Part shown: piece after piece, positions 1-8,582 of the stretch | How the letters are laid out: every line of letters begins with the position of its first letter | How positions within the stretch are numbered: the first letter of the stretch is position 1 | Origin: M3007 sp041392625 | GTDB lineage: Bacteria; Bacteroidota; Bacteroidia; Chitinophagales; Saprospiraceae | DNA: 64,000 nucleotides | Reading direction: 5' to 3' | Assembly: GCA_041392625.1 (NCBI GenBank) | Contig: JAWKLR010000018.1 | Coordinates: forward strand, 10,862-74,861 | The notes under the pieces: generated by a model | What the model was told of the DNA's origin: nothing | What the model saw: only the letters and a program-made list of their open reading frames with translations | The model's database searches: none | Position numbers and translations under genes: made by a program

Positions 1-144
1 GCCATTACCTTTCTCAATTACGGGCTAATGACTCAAACCGAGGATGTCCGCATTCTAAACGCGCTGTCTGAGGTTTATCAGGCAGCAGGAGATGCGGCCA
101 AATCCAATGAGATGAAACGCCGGGCAGAAGCAATGGAAGAGTAA
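1..144 (+). CDS. C-terminal end of a TPR-like protein (partial)
   Basis: The frame is open from the first base and stops with TAA at 142-144, giving 47 residues. They are helical and charged; a pattern around LNALSEVYQAAGD followed by an acidic tail resembles the last tetratricopeptide repeat of a TPR protein. The start lies outside the window, so length, signal peptide and function cannot be judged. metF follows after 62 bp on the same strand and could be cotranscribed. The TPR assignment is inference from a short helical segment. Confidence 0.5.
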   Translation, partial: AITFLNYGLMTQTEDVRILNALSEVYQAAGDAAKSNEMKRRAEAMEE

Positions 145-206
145 ATACGTATTCGGAACCCGACGAACAAACACAGCTTGCCGAAAGGCATAGAAATACG
201 ACTGAG

Positions 207-1163
207 ATGAAAGTAACCGATCACTTCAAAAAATCTGAAGGAAAAACTCTGATTTCTTTTGAAGTCTTGCCTCCACTCAAAGGGGGCAGCATGCAGCGCA
301 TATTCAAGACCCTGGACGCCCTCATGGAGTTCAAGCCACCATTTATAGATGTCACCTACCATCGGGAGGAGTTTATTTATAAAAAAAGGCCATCGGGGTA
401 TTATGAAAAAACGGCTATCCGAAAACGCCCGGGTACCGTAGGAATCTGTGCAGCCATCATGCATCGCTACAAAGTGGATGCTGTGCCCCACCTGATTTGT
501 GGTGGTTTTACCCGGGAAGAAACCGAGAATGCATTGATCGACCTAAACTTTCTGGGTATCAACAATGTGCTGGCTCTGCGGGGTGATGCCCGGCAGTTTG
601 AAGACAAATTCCATCCGGAGGAAGATGGCCATGAATATGCCATTGACCTGGTTCAGCAAATCATGGAAATGAACAGCGGGACCTACCTCGATTCCAACAT
701 CGTCAATGGTGAGCCAACAGACTTTTGCATTGGCGTGGCGGGATATCCAGAAAAACACTTCGAAGCGCCCAATCATGAGGAAGATTTGAAGTACACCAAA
801 ATGAAGGTGGAGGCAGGAGCAAACTACATCGTCACGCAAATGTTTTTTGACAACCAAAAATACTTTGAGTACGTTGACCGCTGCCGGAAAGCAGGCATTG
901 ATGTGCCCATTGTGCCGGGCCTCAAGCCGCTCACCAGATCGTATCAGTTGACTTCCATCCCCCGAAAGTTTTTCATAAACCTTCCACAGGACCTGGTGCA
1001 TGCCGCAGTGAAAATTAAAGACGAAGAAGCCATTAAACAACTTGGAATTGAATGGTGCATCCAGCAGTCTAAAGAATTGAAAGCAGCGGGCGTGCCTTGT
1101 TTGCACTACTACACGATGGGCGATTCTGAAACCACCCGAAAAATCATCGAGTCTGTCGCGTAG
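207..1163 (+). CDS. metF: Methylenetetrahydrofolate reductase
   Basis: A 318-residue cytosolic flavoprotein that reduces 5,10-methylene-THF to 5-methyl-THF, the methyl donor for methionine synthesis. The N-terminal strand ISFEVLPPLKGG carries the family's catalytic Glu region, and VTYHREEF, NVLALRGDAR and YIVTQMFFDN are typical MetF barrel motifs. The length is slightly above the roughly 300 residues of enterobacterial MetF, as usual in Bacteroidota. The ATG at 207 fits the family N-terminus; there is no strong Shine-Dalgarno. The stop TAG runs straight into a perfect hairpin. Confidence 0.95.
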   Translation: MKVTDHFKKSEGKTLISFEVLPPLKGGSMQRIFKTLDALMEFKPPFIDVTYHREEFIYKKRPSGYYEKTAIRKRPGTVGICAAIMHRYKVDAVPHLICGGFTREETENALIDLNFLGINNVLALRGDARQFEDKFHPEEDGHEYAIDLVQQIMEMNSGTYLDSNIVNGEPTDFCIGVAGYPEKHFEAPNHEEDLKYTKMKVEAGANYIVTQMFFDNQKYFEYVDRCRKAGIDVPIVPGLKPLTRSYQLTSIPRKFFINLPQDLVHAAVKIKDEEAIKQLGIEWCIQQSKELKAAGVPCLHYYTMGDSETTRKIIESVA

Positions 1164-1185
1164 AGACGCCCAACCTGGGCGTCTC
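1163..1185. terminator. Perfect hairpin after metF
   Basis: Ten-base arms (GAGACGCCCA and TGGGCGTCTC) separated by 3 bases begin at the last base of the metF stop codon. There is no T-run, so this may be a dispersed hairpin repeat or an RNA-stabilising 3' end rather than a true intrinsic terminator. Confidence 0.5.
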
Positions 1186-1336
1186 AAACAATGGGTATAC
1201 CACCGCTCCAAAATACCTTAGCTAAAATGTCTGTTACAAGCAATTAATTCAATCAGCTTGCCGTTTTCTTTTTATAAATCAAAGAAATAACAGAACTTTA
1301 GCTTCCCAAGCGAAAAGAATTGGCGAGGATATCTTG

Positions 1337-2338
1337 ATGAGAAAACTACTTCCGGTATTTGTGATGGTACTGGCTGTTGGAGGACTGTTTGCACAGGACC
1401 CCATTTTCAGTCAGTTTTATGCTGCACCCCTGCAGCTCAATCCTGCATTTGCCGGCAGTGCCTTTGCGCCCCGATTTGGGGGCGTTTACCGCAATCAGTG
1501 GCCGGGCATCAACCAGGCCTACCAAACCTATTCCTTTTATTACGAACAGCGGGCCGAAGCCCTGAACAGTGGATTTGGCGTTTACCTGGAAGGCGACAAC
1601 GCAGGCAACGGGATTTTAAAAAGTACCCGGGCCTCCCTTTCCTATTCGTACCGACTGCACTTTTCAGAGGACCTGGGCATTCAAATCGGAGTAGAAGCGG
1701 GAATGCATCAAACGGCGCTCGACTGGGATCAACTGGTTTTTCCCGATCAACTGGACCCATTCAGCGGCCCGGTGAACAACACCCTGGAACAACGGCCGGA
1801 TCAGACCACCGTTACCCGTTTAGACATTTCTTCGGGAATGCTGATTTTGAGTGATAAACTCTGGTTGGGTGTAGGACTGAAACACCTGAACACCCCGGAT
1901 CAGGGTTTTCTGTTGGTAAACAACAATCTTTCCCGCGGATTGCCACTGCGGTATACCATACATGGAGGTGCAGAATTTCGTGTTAACGAACGCAATAAAG
2001 CCAAAATGCCCTCGTTTATTTCTCCGAACTTCCTCTTTGTGTCGCAGGGACCATACCAACAAATCAATGTAGGGGCATATGCCGGAGTGGGATCCATTTT
2101 TGGAGGAGCCTGGTACCGACATACCTTTGGCAATGCGGATGCAGCCATTATTATGGTTGGATTTCGGGAAGGAGTTTTTAAATTGGGCTTGAGTTACGAC
2201 GCTACCTTGTCGCGACTTGCCTCCAGTTCAGGAGGAGCCTATGAAATAAGTTTGGGCGTTTTACTCGATAAAAGCGAATTTTTACGCTCAAAACACACAA
2301 GATCTAAGTTAAATAATTGTCTGGGCATGTTCCAGTAA
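1337..2338 (+). CDS. PorP/SprF family type IX secretion-associated outer-membrane protein
   Basis: A 333-residue predicted outer-membrane beta-barrel. The protein starts with a signal peptide ending LFAQ, followed by DPIFSQFYAAPLQLNPAFAGS, the hallmark N-terminus of the PorP/SprF family (asp/gln-rich 'FSQ-Y', then 'LNPA-AG'). Family members partner with T9SS-secreted adhesins and are needed for their export or surface attachment. A TTG lies one codon upstream, but ATG at 1337 gives the standard signal peptide. gldJ follows 93 bp downstream, consistent with a gliding/T9SS neighbourhood. A second family member lies at 30155. Confidence 0.85.
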   Translation: MRKLLPVFVMVLAVGGLFAQDPIFSQFYAAPLQLNPAFAGSAFAPRFGGVYRNQWPGINQAYQTYSFYYEQRAEALNSGFGVYLEGDNAGNGILKSTRASLSYSYRLHFSEDLGIQIGVEAGMHQTALDWDQLVFPDQLDPFSGPVNNTLEQRPDQTTVTRLDISSGMLILSDKLWLGVGLKHLNTPDQGFLLVNNNLSRGLPLRYTIHGGAEFRVNERNKAKMPSFISPNFLFVSQGPYQQINVGAYAGVGSIFGGAWYRHTFGNADAAIIMVGFREGVFKLGLSYDATLSRLASSSGGAYEISLGVLLDKSEFLRSKHTRSKLNNCLGMFQ

Positions 2339-2391
2339 AAATACTTGCGTTAAATTTGGCACTTTAAAGGTACATACAAGCATTATTTGCC

Positions 2392-2399
2392 TACATTTG
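2392..2399 (+). promoter_or_regulatory. -7 element (TACATTTG) for gldJ
   Basis: Matches the Bacteroidota -7 consensus TAnnTTTG. A start of transcription near 2406 would lie after the in-frame ATG-like upstream start at 2387, so it supports translation from 2432. No clear -33 box was seen. Confidence 0.45.
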
Positions 2400-2431
2400 C
2401 TGCTCATTTTTTAAAACTTGCTTTTAATACG

Positions 2432-3937
2432 ATGAAAAAACTGCTCATCCACGGGTTCAGCTTACTTCTTCTAGGTCTTTTGATGGCCAGTTGCGGTGGA
2501 AAGAAAGAACGTTCTTCTACAACTAACTGGAAATACAACGACCAGGAATGGGGAGGCTTCGAAAAAGTTGACTACCAAGGCCAAGCCACTGGCCCAAACC
2601 TCGTTCCAATCGAGGGTGGCACATTCACTATGGGTCTTACTGACCAGGACGTTACATACGAGTGGAACAACGTCGCTCGCCGTGTAACTGTTTCTTCCTT
2701 CTACATGGACGAAACTGAAATCGCTAACGTAGACTACCGCTGGTATCTGTGGTGGACGTACAACACCTTCGGTGAAACCTATCCCGAAGTATGGCGTCGT
2801 GCACTTCCAGACACATTGGTATGGCGTGAAGAATTGGAATACAACGAGCCACTCGTTGAAACCTATTTCCGTCACCCTGCCTATGAAAACTATCCGGTTG
2901 TTGGTGTAAGTTGGGAACAAGCCAATGAATTCTGTCACTGGCGTACCAACCGTGTTAACGAGATGATCCTGATCGAAAAAGGCATCATTGACCCTACACC
3001 AGACCAGAAAAACGAGAACAACTTCGACTCTGAAGCATACCTCGTTGGTCAGTACGAACCAGCAGTACGCAAAAACCTTCCGGACATCCGTACCGGTGGT
3101 GAACGCCGCGTACGTCTGGAAGACGGTATCCTGCTTCCTGAGTACCGCCTCCCAACCGAGGCAGAATGGGAATATGCAGCGCTTAGCCTCGTAGGCAAGC
3201 AAGCTACCAGCAAAGACGAACTGATCACAGATCGCCGTATCTATCCATGGGACGGTACTACTACCCGCTACCAAAAGCGTAACAAGTACCAGGGCCGCAT
3301 GCTCGCTAACTTTAAGCGTAGCGGTGGTGACTACGGTGGTATGGCCGGCGCACTGAACGATAAGGCATTTACGCCATCTGAAGTTCGCGACAACTGGCCA
3401 AACGACTACGGTCTGTACAACATGGCAGGTAACGTAAACGAATGGACTGCGGACCTCTTCCGTCCAATGACCTCCGTTGACCTCCGTGATGTGGACAACC
3501 ACGAACTCAACCCATATCGTGGTAACATCTTCGAACATAAGATCCTCGACCCGGATACTGGTGCTCCAATTGAAAAAGACAGCCTCGGCCGTCTCCAGTA
3601 CCAATTGGCTGACACTACTGAGACCGCTTTGCGTGACAACTACAAGCGTCCGGAAGTATACAACTACCTCGACGGTGACAAAGAATCTACTGTTGAATAC
3701 CGCTACGGTATCAGCACCCTGATTTCTGACAAAGCCCGCGTTATCAAAGGTGGTTCCTGGGCCGACCGCGCGTTCTGGATGTCTCCAGGTACACGCCGCT
3801 TCCTCGAGCAAGACAAGTCAAGCCGCACCATCGGTTTCCGTTGTGCTATGACTCGTACAGGTGACCCAACCTTCGATCGGGAAGATGGCAACAAGTTTAA
3901 GACGAAGCATAAGAGCCCGAAACGGCGCTATAAATAA
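2432..3937 (+). CDS. gldJ: Gliding motility lipoprotein GldJ-like, formylglycine-enzyme (SUMF1) fold
   Basis: A 501-residue lipoprotein: signal peptide MKKLLIHGFSLLLLGLLMAS then lipobox Cys, so it is anchored in the outer membrane. LVPIEGGTFTMG, SFYMDETEIANVDYRWYL, YPVVGVSWEQANEFC, LPTEAEWEYAA, YNMAGNVNEWTAD and IGFRCAMTR are the conserved SUMF1-fold motifs in order. The DETE-N segment plus the long insert around DTLVWREELEYNEPL match GldJ better than sulfatase-activating enzymes. GldJ is a structural partner of the GldK/T9SS ring; GldK is the main alternative, but no gldLMN follow. The start at 2432 was chosen over 2387 because it begins the lipoprotein signal. Codons are heavily biased to GTT, CGT and GGT types, suggesting high expression. 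Confidence 0.82.
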   Translation: MKKLLIHGFSLLLLGLLMASCGGKKERSSTTNWKYNDQEWGGFEKVDYQGQATGPNLVPIEGGTFTMGLTDQDVTYEWNNVARRVTVSSFYMDETEIANVDYRWYLWWTYNTFGETYPEVWRRALPDTLVWREELEYNEPLVETYFRHPAYENYPVVGVSWEQANEFCHWRTNRVNEMILIEKGIIDPTPDQKNENNFDSEAYLVGQYEPAVRKNLPDIRTGGERRVRLEDGILLPEYRLPTEAEWEYAALSLVGKQATSKDELITDRRIYPWDGTTTRYQKRNKYQGRMLANFKRSGGDYGGMAGALNDKAFTPSEVRDNWPNDYGLYNMAGNVNEWTADLFRPMTSVDLRDVDNHELNPYRGNIFEHKILDPDTGAPIEKDSLGRLQYQLADTTETALRDNYKRPEVYNYLDGDKESTVEYRYGISTLISDKARVIKGGSWADRAFWMSPGTRRFLEQDKSSRTIGFRCAMTRTGDPTFDREDGNKFKTKHKSPKRRYK

Positions 3938-3963
3938 GTCCGGCAATTTATTGCTGAACTGTA

Positions 3964-3999
3964 TAAAAAAAGCCCGGTGCACTGCATCGGGCTTTTTTT
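3964..3999. terminator. Bidirectional intrinsic terminator between gldJ and the convergent secreted-protein gene
   Basis: Ten-base stem AGCCCGGTGC / GCATCGGGCT (one G-T pair) flanked by A7 on the left and T7 on the right, so it works on both strands. Confidence 0.85.
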
Positions 4000-4013
4000 A
4001 TACATGGAATTTT

Positions 4014-5555
4014 CTAGTGCTGAACAATTACTTGTCCATGCTCTATAACCCGCCCATCTTGTGACCGGGCCGTGAATACGTAAACACCAGTTGCAACATT
4101 CGTGGTATTCCAATCAATATAACCCGCAGTTCTATCCAATTGAGCCTTGAATACGGTTCTGCCCAGCGTATTAACAACCGAAACGGTTACTTCCTCCCCG
4201 ATCAGACTTTCAAATGCAAACTGGACCTCCTGATCTCCCGGATTGGGATAAACCCGGACACTGCCCCCTTTTTCACTCAGGTTCTCTACAGGTATATGTG
4301 TTGTAATGCACAGGGTATCAATGCAGCCGTCTTTGTCTGCTTTTACCATCCAGGCCCAGGATTTAAATACCGTTCCCATTTCCATAACAGACCCAACAGC
4401 AATTACACTCCCGCTTGGAAGTGCAACCACACCTCCAAGCCTGTTATAGGACCCATATTCCTGATCCCAAAAAACAGAATCCAATACCGTCCAGATACTA
4501 TCTCCATCACTGCTGAACTTGTGTATCACGCCACCCATCCATGCAATGGTATCCGGATTAAAAGGCTCATAATATGGTATCCAATGCCCAATAGCAACCC
4601 AGTTTCCATCTGCCGTTGGCGTTATATCGTACAATAAATTATTAATCGTTGTGGCATGGGGCATCAGCCGTTCCCACATCAGGTTCATATTGCTATCCCT
4701 TCGAACCAATTTGGTTACACCACCCCATTCATCCGGGCTTAACACCTCATAGGTACGTGAACAATAAAGCCAGGACTTATCAGGCAATATTTTTAATCCT
4801 AAAATTCCAGACTCCACATTTTTTTCCGACTCCCATTCGTCGAGTACATTTCCCAAACTATCAACAAACCAGGCTTTGCTACGGATAAAGGTATTATTTA
4901 AATTAGAAGCATTTCCAATACCATTTTCTCCTATTACTACAAATAAATTCGAATCTAAAGCAAAAATCCCTCCTCCTCCTTCGTCCAGGTCCCAATCACC
5001 GATATTTCTTTCCCACAACTTGTTGCCATCTTTATCCAGTTTTAAGAGTACAACATCAAGAAAATAATTAGATCTCTGATGTGAACCAATTACCAAATAT
5101 CCGTTTTCGATTTCAATACCAGATTTACATTTAAAGGACTTTTCTCCTGCAAAAACTTTATAAAACTCGAGGTTTCCAACACTATCAGTCTTAAGAACGG
5201 CGCCATCCGAAGCATAGACCAAACTACCACACATCAGATATCCTTTATCGCTTGTCTGAATTATCCCATAATTGGGGAGCTGAGAGAACTGGTCACCCAT
5301 AGTATCCGGATAATAGTGTAAATCAATCAGCAGCCCGTTGGTGTCTATTCGGGCCAGCATAGCGCTCCATTGATTGCTACCTTGAGGCAAAATTGCACCG
5401 GTAATCGCGACGGTATCGCCCTGCAAAATGCAGTTTGTAAAAACCGCAGCCTGGGCTCCAAAATCATAAGGCTCAGAAAAACCTTGTTGGGTAAAGGCTG
5501 ACTGGAACGGAAGAACCCCAAAAAGAAAAAGAACTAGGTTAATCTTATTTTTCAT
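4014..5555 (-). CDS. Secreted protein with T9SS type A sorting domain (beta-propeller-like)
   Basis: A 513-residue protein with an N-terminal signal peptide (MKNKINLVLFLFGVL, cleavage near AFTQQ). The middle (about 40-420) has repeated blades of the type 'D--G-LW---G', as in WD-like/PQQ-type propellers seen in secreted Bacteroidota proteins. The last 80 residues begin VRVYPNPGD and include VVNTLGRTVF and TGVYVFTARSQDG, the standard T9SS C-terminal domain, which is removed on export. The product is therefore predicted to be exported to the surface or medium. The specific ligand or role is unknown. The gene stands alone, convergent with gldJ. Confidence 0.8.
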   Translation of the reverse strand: MKNKINLVLFLFGVLPFQSAFTQQGFSEPYDFGAQAAVFTNCILQGDTVAITGAILPQGSNQWSAMLARIDTNGLLIDLHYYPDTMGDQFSQLPNYGIIQTSDKGYLMCGSLVYASDGAVLKTDSVGNLEFYKVFAGEKSFKCKSGIEIENGYLVIGSHQRSNYFLDVVLLKLDKDGNKLWERNIGDWDLDEGGGGIFALDSNLFVVIGENGIGNASNLNNTFIRSKAWFVDSLGNVLDEWESEKNVESGILGLKILPDKSWLYCSRTYEVLSPDEWGGVTKLVRRDSNMNLMWERLMPHATTINNLLYDITPTADGNWVAIGHWIPYYEPFNPDTIAWMGGVIHKFSSDGDSIWTVLDSVFWDQEYGSYNRLGGVVALPSGSVIAVGSVMEMGTVFKSWAWMVKADKDGCIDTLCITTHIPVENLSEKGGSVRVYPNPGDQEVQFAFESLIGEEVTVSVVNTLGRTVFKAQLDRTAGYIDWNTTNVATGVYVFTARSQDGRVIEHGQVIVQH

Positions 5556-5764
5556 CGGCTAATTGGATTTTACTTTAAGCATGCACACACAATACAATGT
5601 AAGAAAAAGGTCGCAGATTTAAGGCTGAAAGCTAGTGTTTAATGTGCCGATCGCACCACTTCATCAAAAAAGCAGAGTTTGAAATTCAACCGGATAGACT
5701 CCACAGGATACATGATTAATATTACCTGTATATTCGTGTCCACAAATAAGGATACAGTTTTAAT

Positions 5765-7078
5765 ATGTTATCTACCGAAGCGCTCTACGCCATCTTCCAA
5801 AAACATCCCGTTGTCTGCACCGATACGCGGGCTCTCGCCGAAGGGTCGATCTTTTTCGCCCTGAAAGGCCCGAATTTCAATGGCAACACCTACGCCGAAC
5901 AAGCCCTGAAACTCGGAGCAGCCTATGCCGTGATAGATGAGCCAAATTACCAAATAGATGAACGTTGTCTGCTGGTACCCGATGTGCTGGAAGCCCTGCA
6001 ACAATTGGCGACAACACACCGACGCAGCTTCGACATTCCCTTGATTGCAATTGGAGGATCCAATGGAAAAACTACCACCAAGGAACTGGTTTCTGCCGTG
6101 CTTTCAAGCAAATACCCCTGCCACTTTACACAGGGCAACCTGAACAATCAAATCGGCGTGCCGCTGACCCTGCTCCGCATGCCCGCCAATACCGAAGTGG
6201 CCGTGATCGAAATGGGTGTAAACAAACTGGGTGACATGGCCGAACTATGCGCCATCGCAGAACCTACCCATGGCTTGCTGACCAATATCGGGAAAGAACA
6301 CCTGGCCGGATTTGGCAACATCAAAGGAGTAATTGAAGCAGAAGGAGAACTCTATCAGTACCTCGATGCCCACAAAGGCTGGATTTTTGCCAACTACAGC
6401 GACAAACTCATCCGAAATATGAGTTCGGCCCACGATCGGCGCATTATATTCGAGGCATCAGAGACGCTGGTTCCGCAAGACCATAAAATTGACATCCAGT
6501 TGCTCGACTCCTCCCCCTTTGTGCACTGCGCCTTCCTGGATGACGAGGATGCCCCGGTTGAAGTAGAGTCTAAACTGATTGGCAACCACAATTTTCAAAA
6601 TATCATGACGGCCATTGCACTCGGGATGTACTTCAAAGTGCCCGCCCAACGCATCAAATCGGCCATTGAATCGTATCGCCCGTCCAACAACCGGTCGCAA
6701 CTGGTGCAGCGAGGCGAGCAGACCATTCTGCTCGATGCATACAATGCCAACCCAAGCAGCATGCTTGCTGTACTTTCTACGTTTGAACAGTATCCATCGG
6801 AAAAGAAAATTGCCATCCTCGGCGATATGCTGGAACTGGGTGCAAGCAGCCTTACCGAGCACCAATCCATCCTGAATGCAGCCATTGCAACCCATCCGGA
6901 CGAACTGGTTTTGGTCGGCCCGGAGTTTGCACAATGCACGTCATCCTATGCCCAAGCCCGCTTTTTCAATACTACCGGGGAGGCACAGGAATGGTTTAAT
7001 CAACTTGCAGATGAACCCACGTTCATCCTGATTAAAGGCTCGCGTGGAATTCGCCTGGAAAAATTGCTGGAAGGGTAA
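5765..7078 (+). CDS. murF: UDP-N-acetylmuramoyl-tripeptide--D-alanyl-D-alanine ligase (stand-alone MurF)
   Basis: A 437-residue cytoplasmic Mur ligase adding D-Ala-D-Ala to UDP-MurNAc-tripeptide, the last cytoplasmic peptidoglycan step. Seen: N-terminal UMAG-binding domain with TDTRALAEGSIFFALKG, ATP loop GGSNGKTTTKEL near residue 100, the NQIGVPLTLL and AVIEMGVN central motifs, and DAYNANPSSM near residue 325, the canonical MurF signature. Length is normal. A second MurF domain fused to alanine racemase lies at 13601; this stand-alone copy keeps the classical motifs and is the likelier housekeeping enzyme. An inverted-repeat element begins 6 bp after the stop. Confidence 0.93.
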   Translation: MLSTEALYAIFQKHPVVCTDTRALAEGSIFFALKGPNFNGNTYAEQALKLGAAYAVIDEPNYQIDERCLLVPDVLEALQQLATTHRRSFDIPLIAIGGSNGKTTTKELVSAVLSSKYPCHFTQGNLNNQIGVPLTLLRMPANTEVAVIEMGVNKLGDMAELCAIAEPTHGLLTNIGKEHLAGFGNIKGVIEAEGELYQYLDAHKGWIFANYSDKLIRNMSSAHDRRIIFEASETLVPQDHKIDIQLLDSSPFVHCAFLDDEDAPVEVESKLIGNHNFQNIMTAIALGMYFKVPAQRIKSAIESYRPSNNRSQLVQRGEQTILLDAYNANPSSMLAVLSTFEQYPSEKKIAILGDMLELGASSLTEHQSILNAAIATHPDELVLVGPEFAQCTSSYAQARFFNTTGEAQEWFNQLADEPTFILIKGSRGIRLEKLLEG

Positions 7079-7083
7079 CCCCT

Positions 7084-7245
7084 AGAGGATGTCTAAAATT
7101 CAATTTCTGGGCTACATTCGGCAAATTTGGTTTTTCTCTACGTTAAATTTTTCGCCGAATTACCCGTATGCGACTGCAAAATTTGCCTTAATAAAAACAA
7201 AATTTGCTCGACTTCGCCTCAGAATTGAAATTTAGACATCCTCTT
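7084..7245. mobile_element. MITE-like 162-bp inverted-repeat element
   Basis: The ends are near-perfect inverted repeats: 7084-7109 and 7221-7245 (agaggatgtctaaa at one end, tttagacatcctct at the other), with two differences over 25 bases. Pairing continues inward imperfectly (ggcaaattt with aaatttgct). There is no coding sequence. The 12-mer ggatgtctaaaa recurs at 40055. Structure and placement between genes suggest a non-autonomous element or a long dispersed hairpin; target-site duplications are not obvious. Confidence 0.5.
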
Positions 7246-7273
7246 ATTAAAAAATGCTTGCTGATATGGCCTC

Positions 7274-8380
7274 TTACCCAAACCGGTCGAGTGCCTGCAT
7301 GAGTCGATCGGGAAGTTCTTCCCGGCAAGCAGCCTGGTAATCGGTGTACGAGCAGGGAATCAACCGGTGGCGCTGGTACTTCCGCTTGTTGTTGCTATCC
7401 GGAATTTGCATCCACCAACGTCCGCTTTTCCCGCTTTTCCAAAAACTCAACTGATAGTTCATTTGTGGGTAGTCGACCACGTATTCGGTCAGGCTCGTTT
7501 TCGAAACCGGATAATCGTTTTTTCGGTTAAACACCCCATCCATAAAATACCAGACGAGTTGGGCAACAGCCTGTGCACTCATCGACTCCCGGTCGGACTG
7601 CCGTTGAAACCCGTACACACCAAACGAACTGAGTTTATCGCTCATGCCAGCATAACGGGCGAGTTGGCAGGCTTCTTCCAGAAAATAACCGGAGGGACTG
7701 GCCCCATCAACTCCGGGTGCTTCCTGCTGTTTGAGTGCACTCAGGTGAAATGCCATCAAATCGGCATCGCGGATGGTAGGTTCGGTATCTTCAATCGCCG
7801 GACGGCTACGCCCCAGGCGATAACATTCTACATGTTGTTTTTCAAGCCATTCCAGCAGGTTTTCAGGCATCAAATGCGACTGATACCCAAGCAAACTGAA
7901 ATGAAATAAAAGTGGATGGCGGGGTTCCAACAGGCCTGAATACACATCGGCTTGTGGCAGGCTGGGGAAAAAGCGCAGGGACTGATCGATCACTGCCATA
8001 TTCACAAGGGCTTTTGCTTCCTGGTAGGCCAGAAACTGTGCTTTGGCCAGTGGGTCTTTACCGCCAATCAAAACCGGGATAACATTTCCGGAAAGCAATT
8101 CAAACAAAACCGGAATAAGTAAAGACGGCTCATTTGCTTTTCGGAGGTTGCCCAGGTCGGCGATAGAGGCTTCGGGAAATGGGAAGGCAAACCGGTAAAG
8201 TTCCTTTCGGATCACATCTGCCTGAGACTCTTCCAGGCCGATGAGCGCGATTTTTACCTTCTTCAAATTTTTCTCTGCCTTGGAAAACGGGACGAGTTGT
8301 CGGCCCAGGCTGTGCTCCGGCATCCGGGCAGCAGAATTTTCAAGGGGCTTTGCAAGCGGCTTTAACCAATTTTGAAACAT
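7274..8380 (-). CDS. Degenerate arginase/formimidoylglutamase-fold protein
   Basis: A 368-residue protein from ATG at 8380 (a TTG at 8416 would add 12 residues). The order of segments matches the ureohydrolase fold: VIPVLIGGKDPLAKAQF near the usual GGDH motif, NMAVIDQSL near the usual IDAHxD, and IRDADLMAFHLSAL near the usual SxDxDxxxP, followed by SGYFLEEACQLARYAGMSD. The manganese ligands (His and most Asp) are replaced, so catalysis by the arginase mechanism is unlikely. Its role is unknown; a structural or regulatory pseudo-enzyme is inferred. Divergent from the dehydrogenase at 8583. Confidence 0.7.
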   Translation of the reverse strand: MFQNWLKPLAKPLENSAARMPEHSLGRQLVPFSKAEKNLKKVKIALIGLEESQADVIRKELYRFAFPFPEASIADLGNLRKANEPSLLIPVLFELLSGNVIPVLIGGKDPLAKAQFLAYQEAKALVNMAVIDQSLRFFPSLPQADVYSGLLEPRHPLLFHFSLLGYQSHLMPENLLEWLEKQHVECYRLGRSRPAIEDTEPTIRDADLMAFHLSALKQQEAPGVDGASPSGYFLEEACQLARYAGMSDKLSSFGVYGFQRQSDRESMSAQAVAQLVWYFMDGVFNRKNDYPVSKTSLTEYVVDYPQMNYQLSFWKSGKSGRWWMQIPDSNNKRKYQRHRLIPCSYTDYQAACREELPDRLMQALDRFG

Positions 8381-8479
8381 CGATACAGGAAGTCTATTCG
8401 GCGTAAAAGTATACAATTCGCAAAGAAACAGCTTTGCATTGAGTGATAAATCTCATGCAAAGAGCCCATACAATTTTCA

Positions 8480-8487
8480 TACATTTG
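8480..8487 (+). promoter_or_regulatory. -7 element (TACATTTG) for the amino-acid dehydrogenase
   Basis: TAnnTTTG consensus about 95 bases before the ATG at 8583. It lies after the upstream TTG at 8439, which argues against that longer start. Confidence 0.45.
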
Positions 8488-8582
8488 CGGCGGAAAACAC
8501 GCTGTGTAGATGTGCCCATCAGCCCCAAAGCACTTCACAGCCGTCCATTTCGAATTTTCAATTCCCTACCAATACATATATC

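Noticed and set aside
2471..3811. 446-codon open frame on the minus strand opposite gldJ
   Set aside because: It is the antisense shadow of a strongly codon-biased gene, with low-complexity Val/Thr-rich product and no family motif.
2432..3937. Formylglycine-generating sulfatase maturase
   Set aside because: The fold is the same, but the lipoprotein signal and GldJ-type inserts fit a gliding protein, and no sulfatase is nearby.
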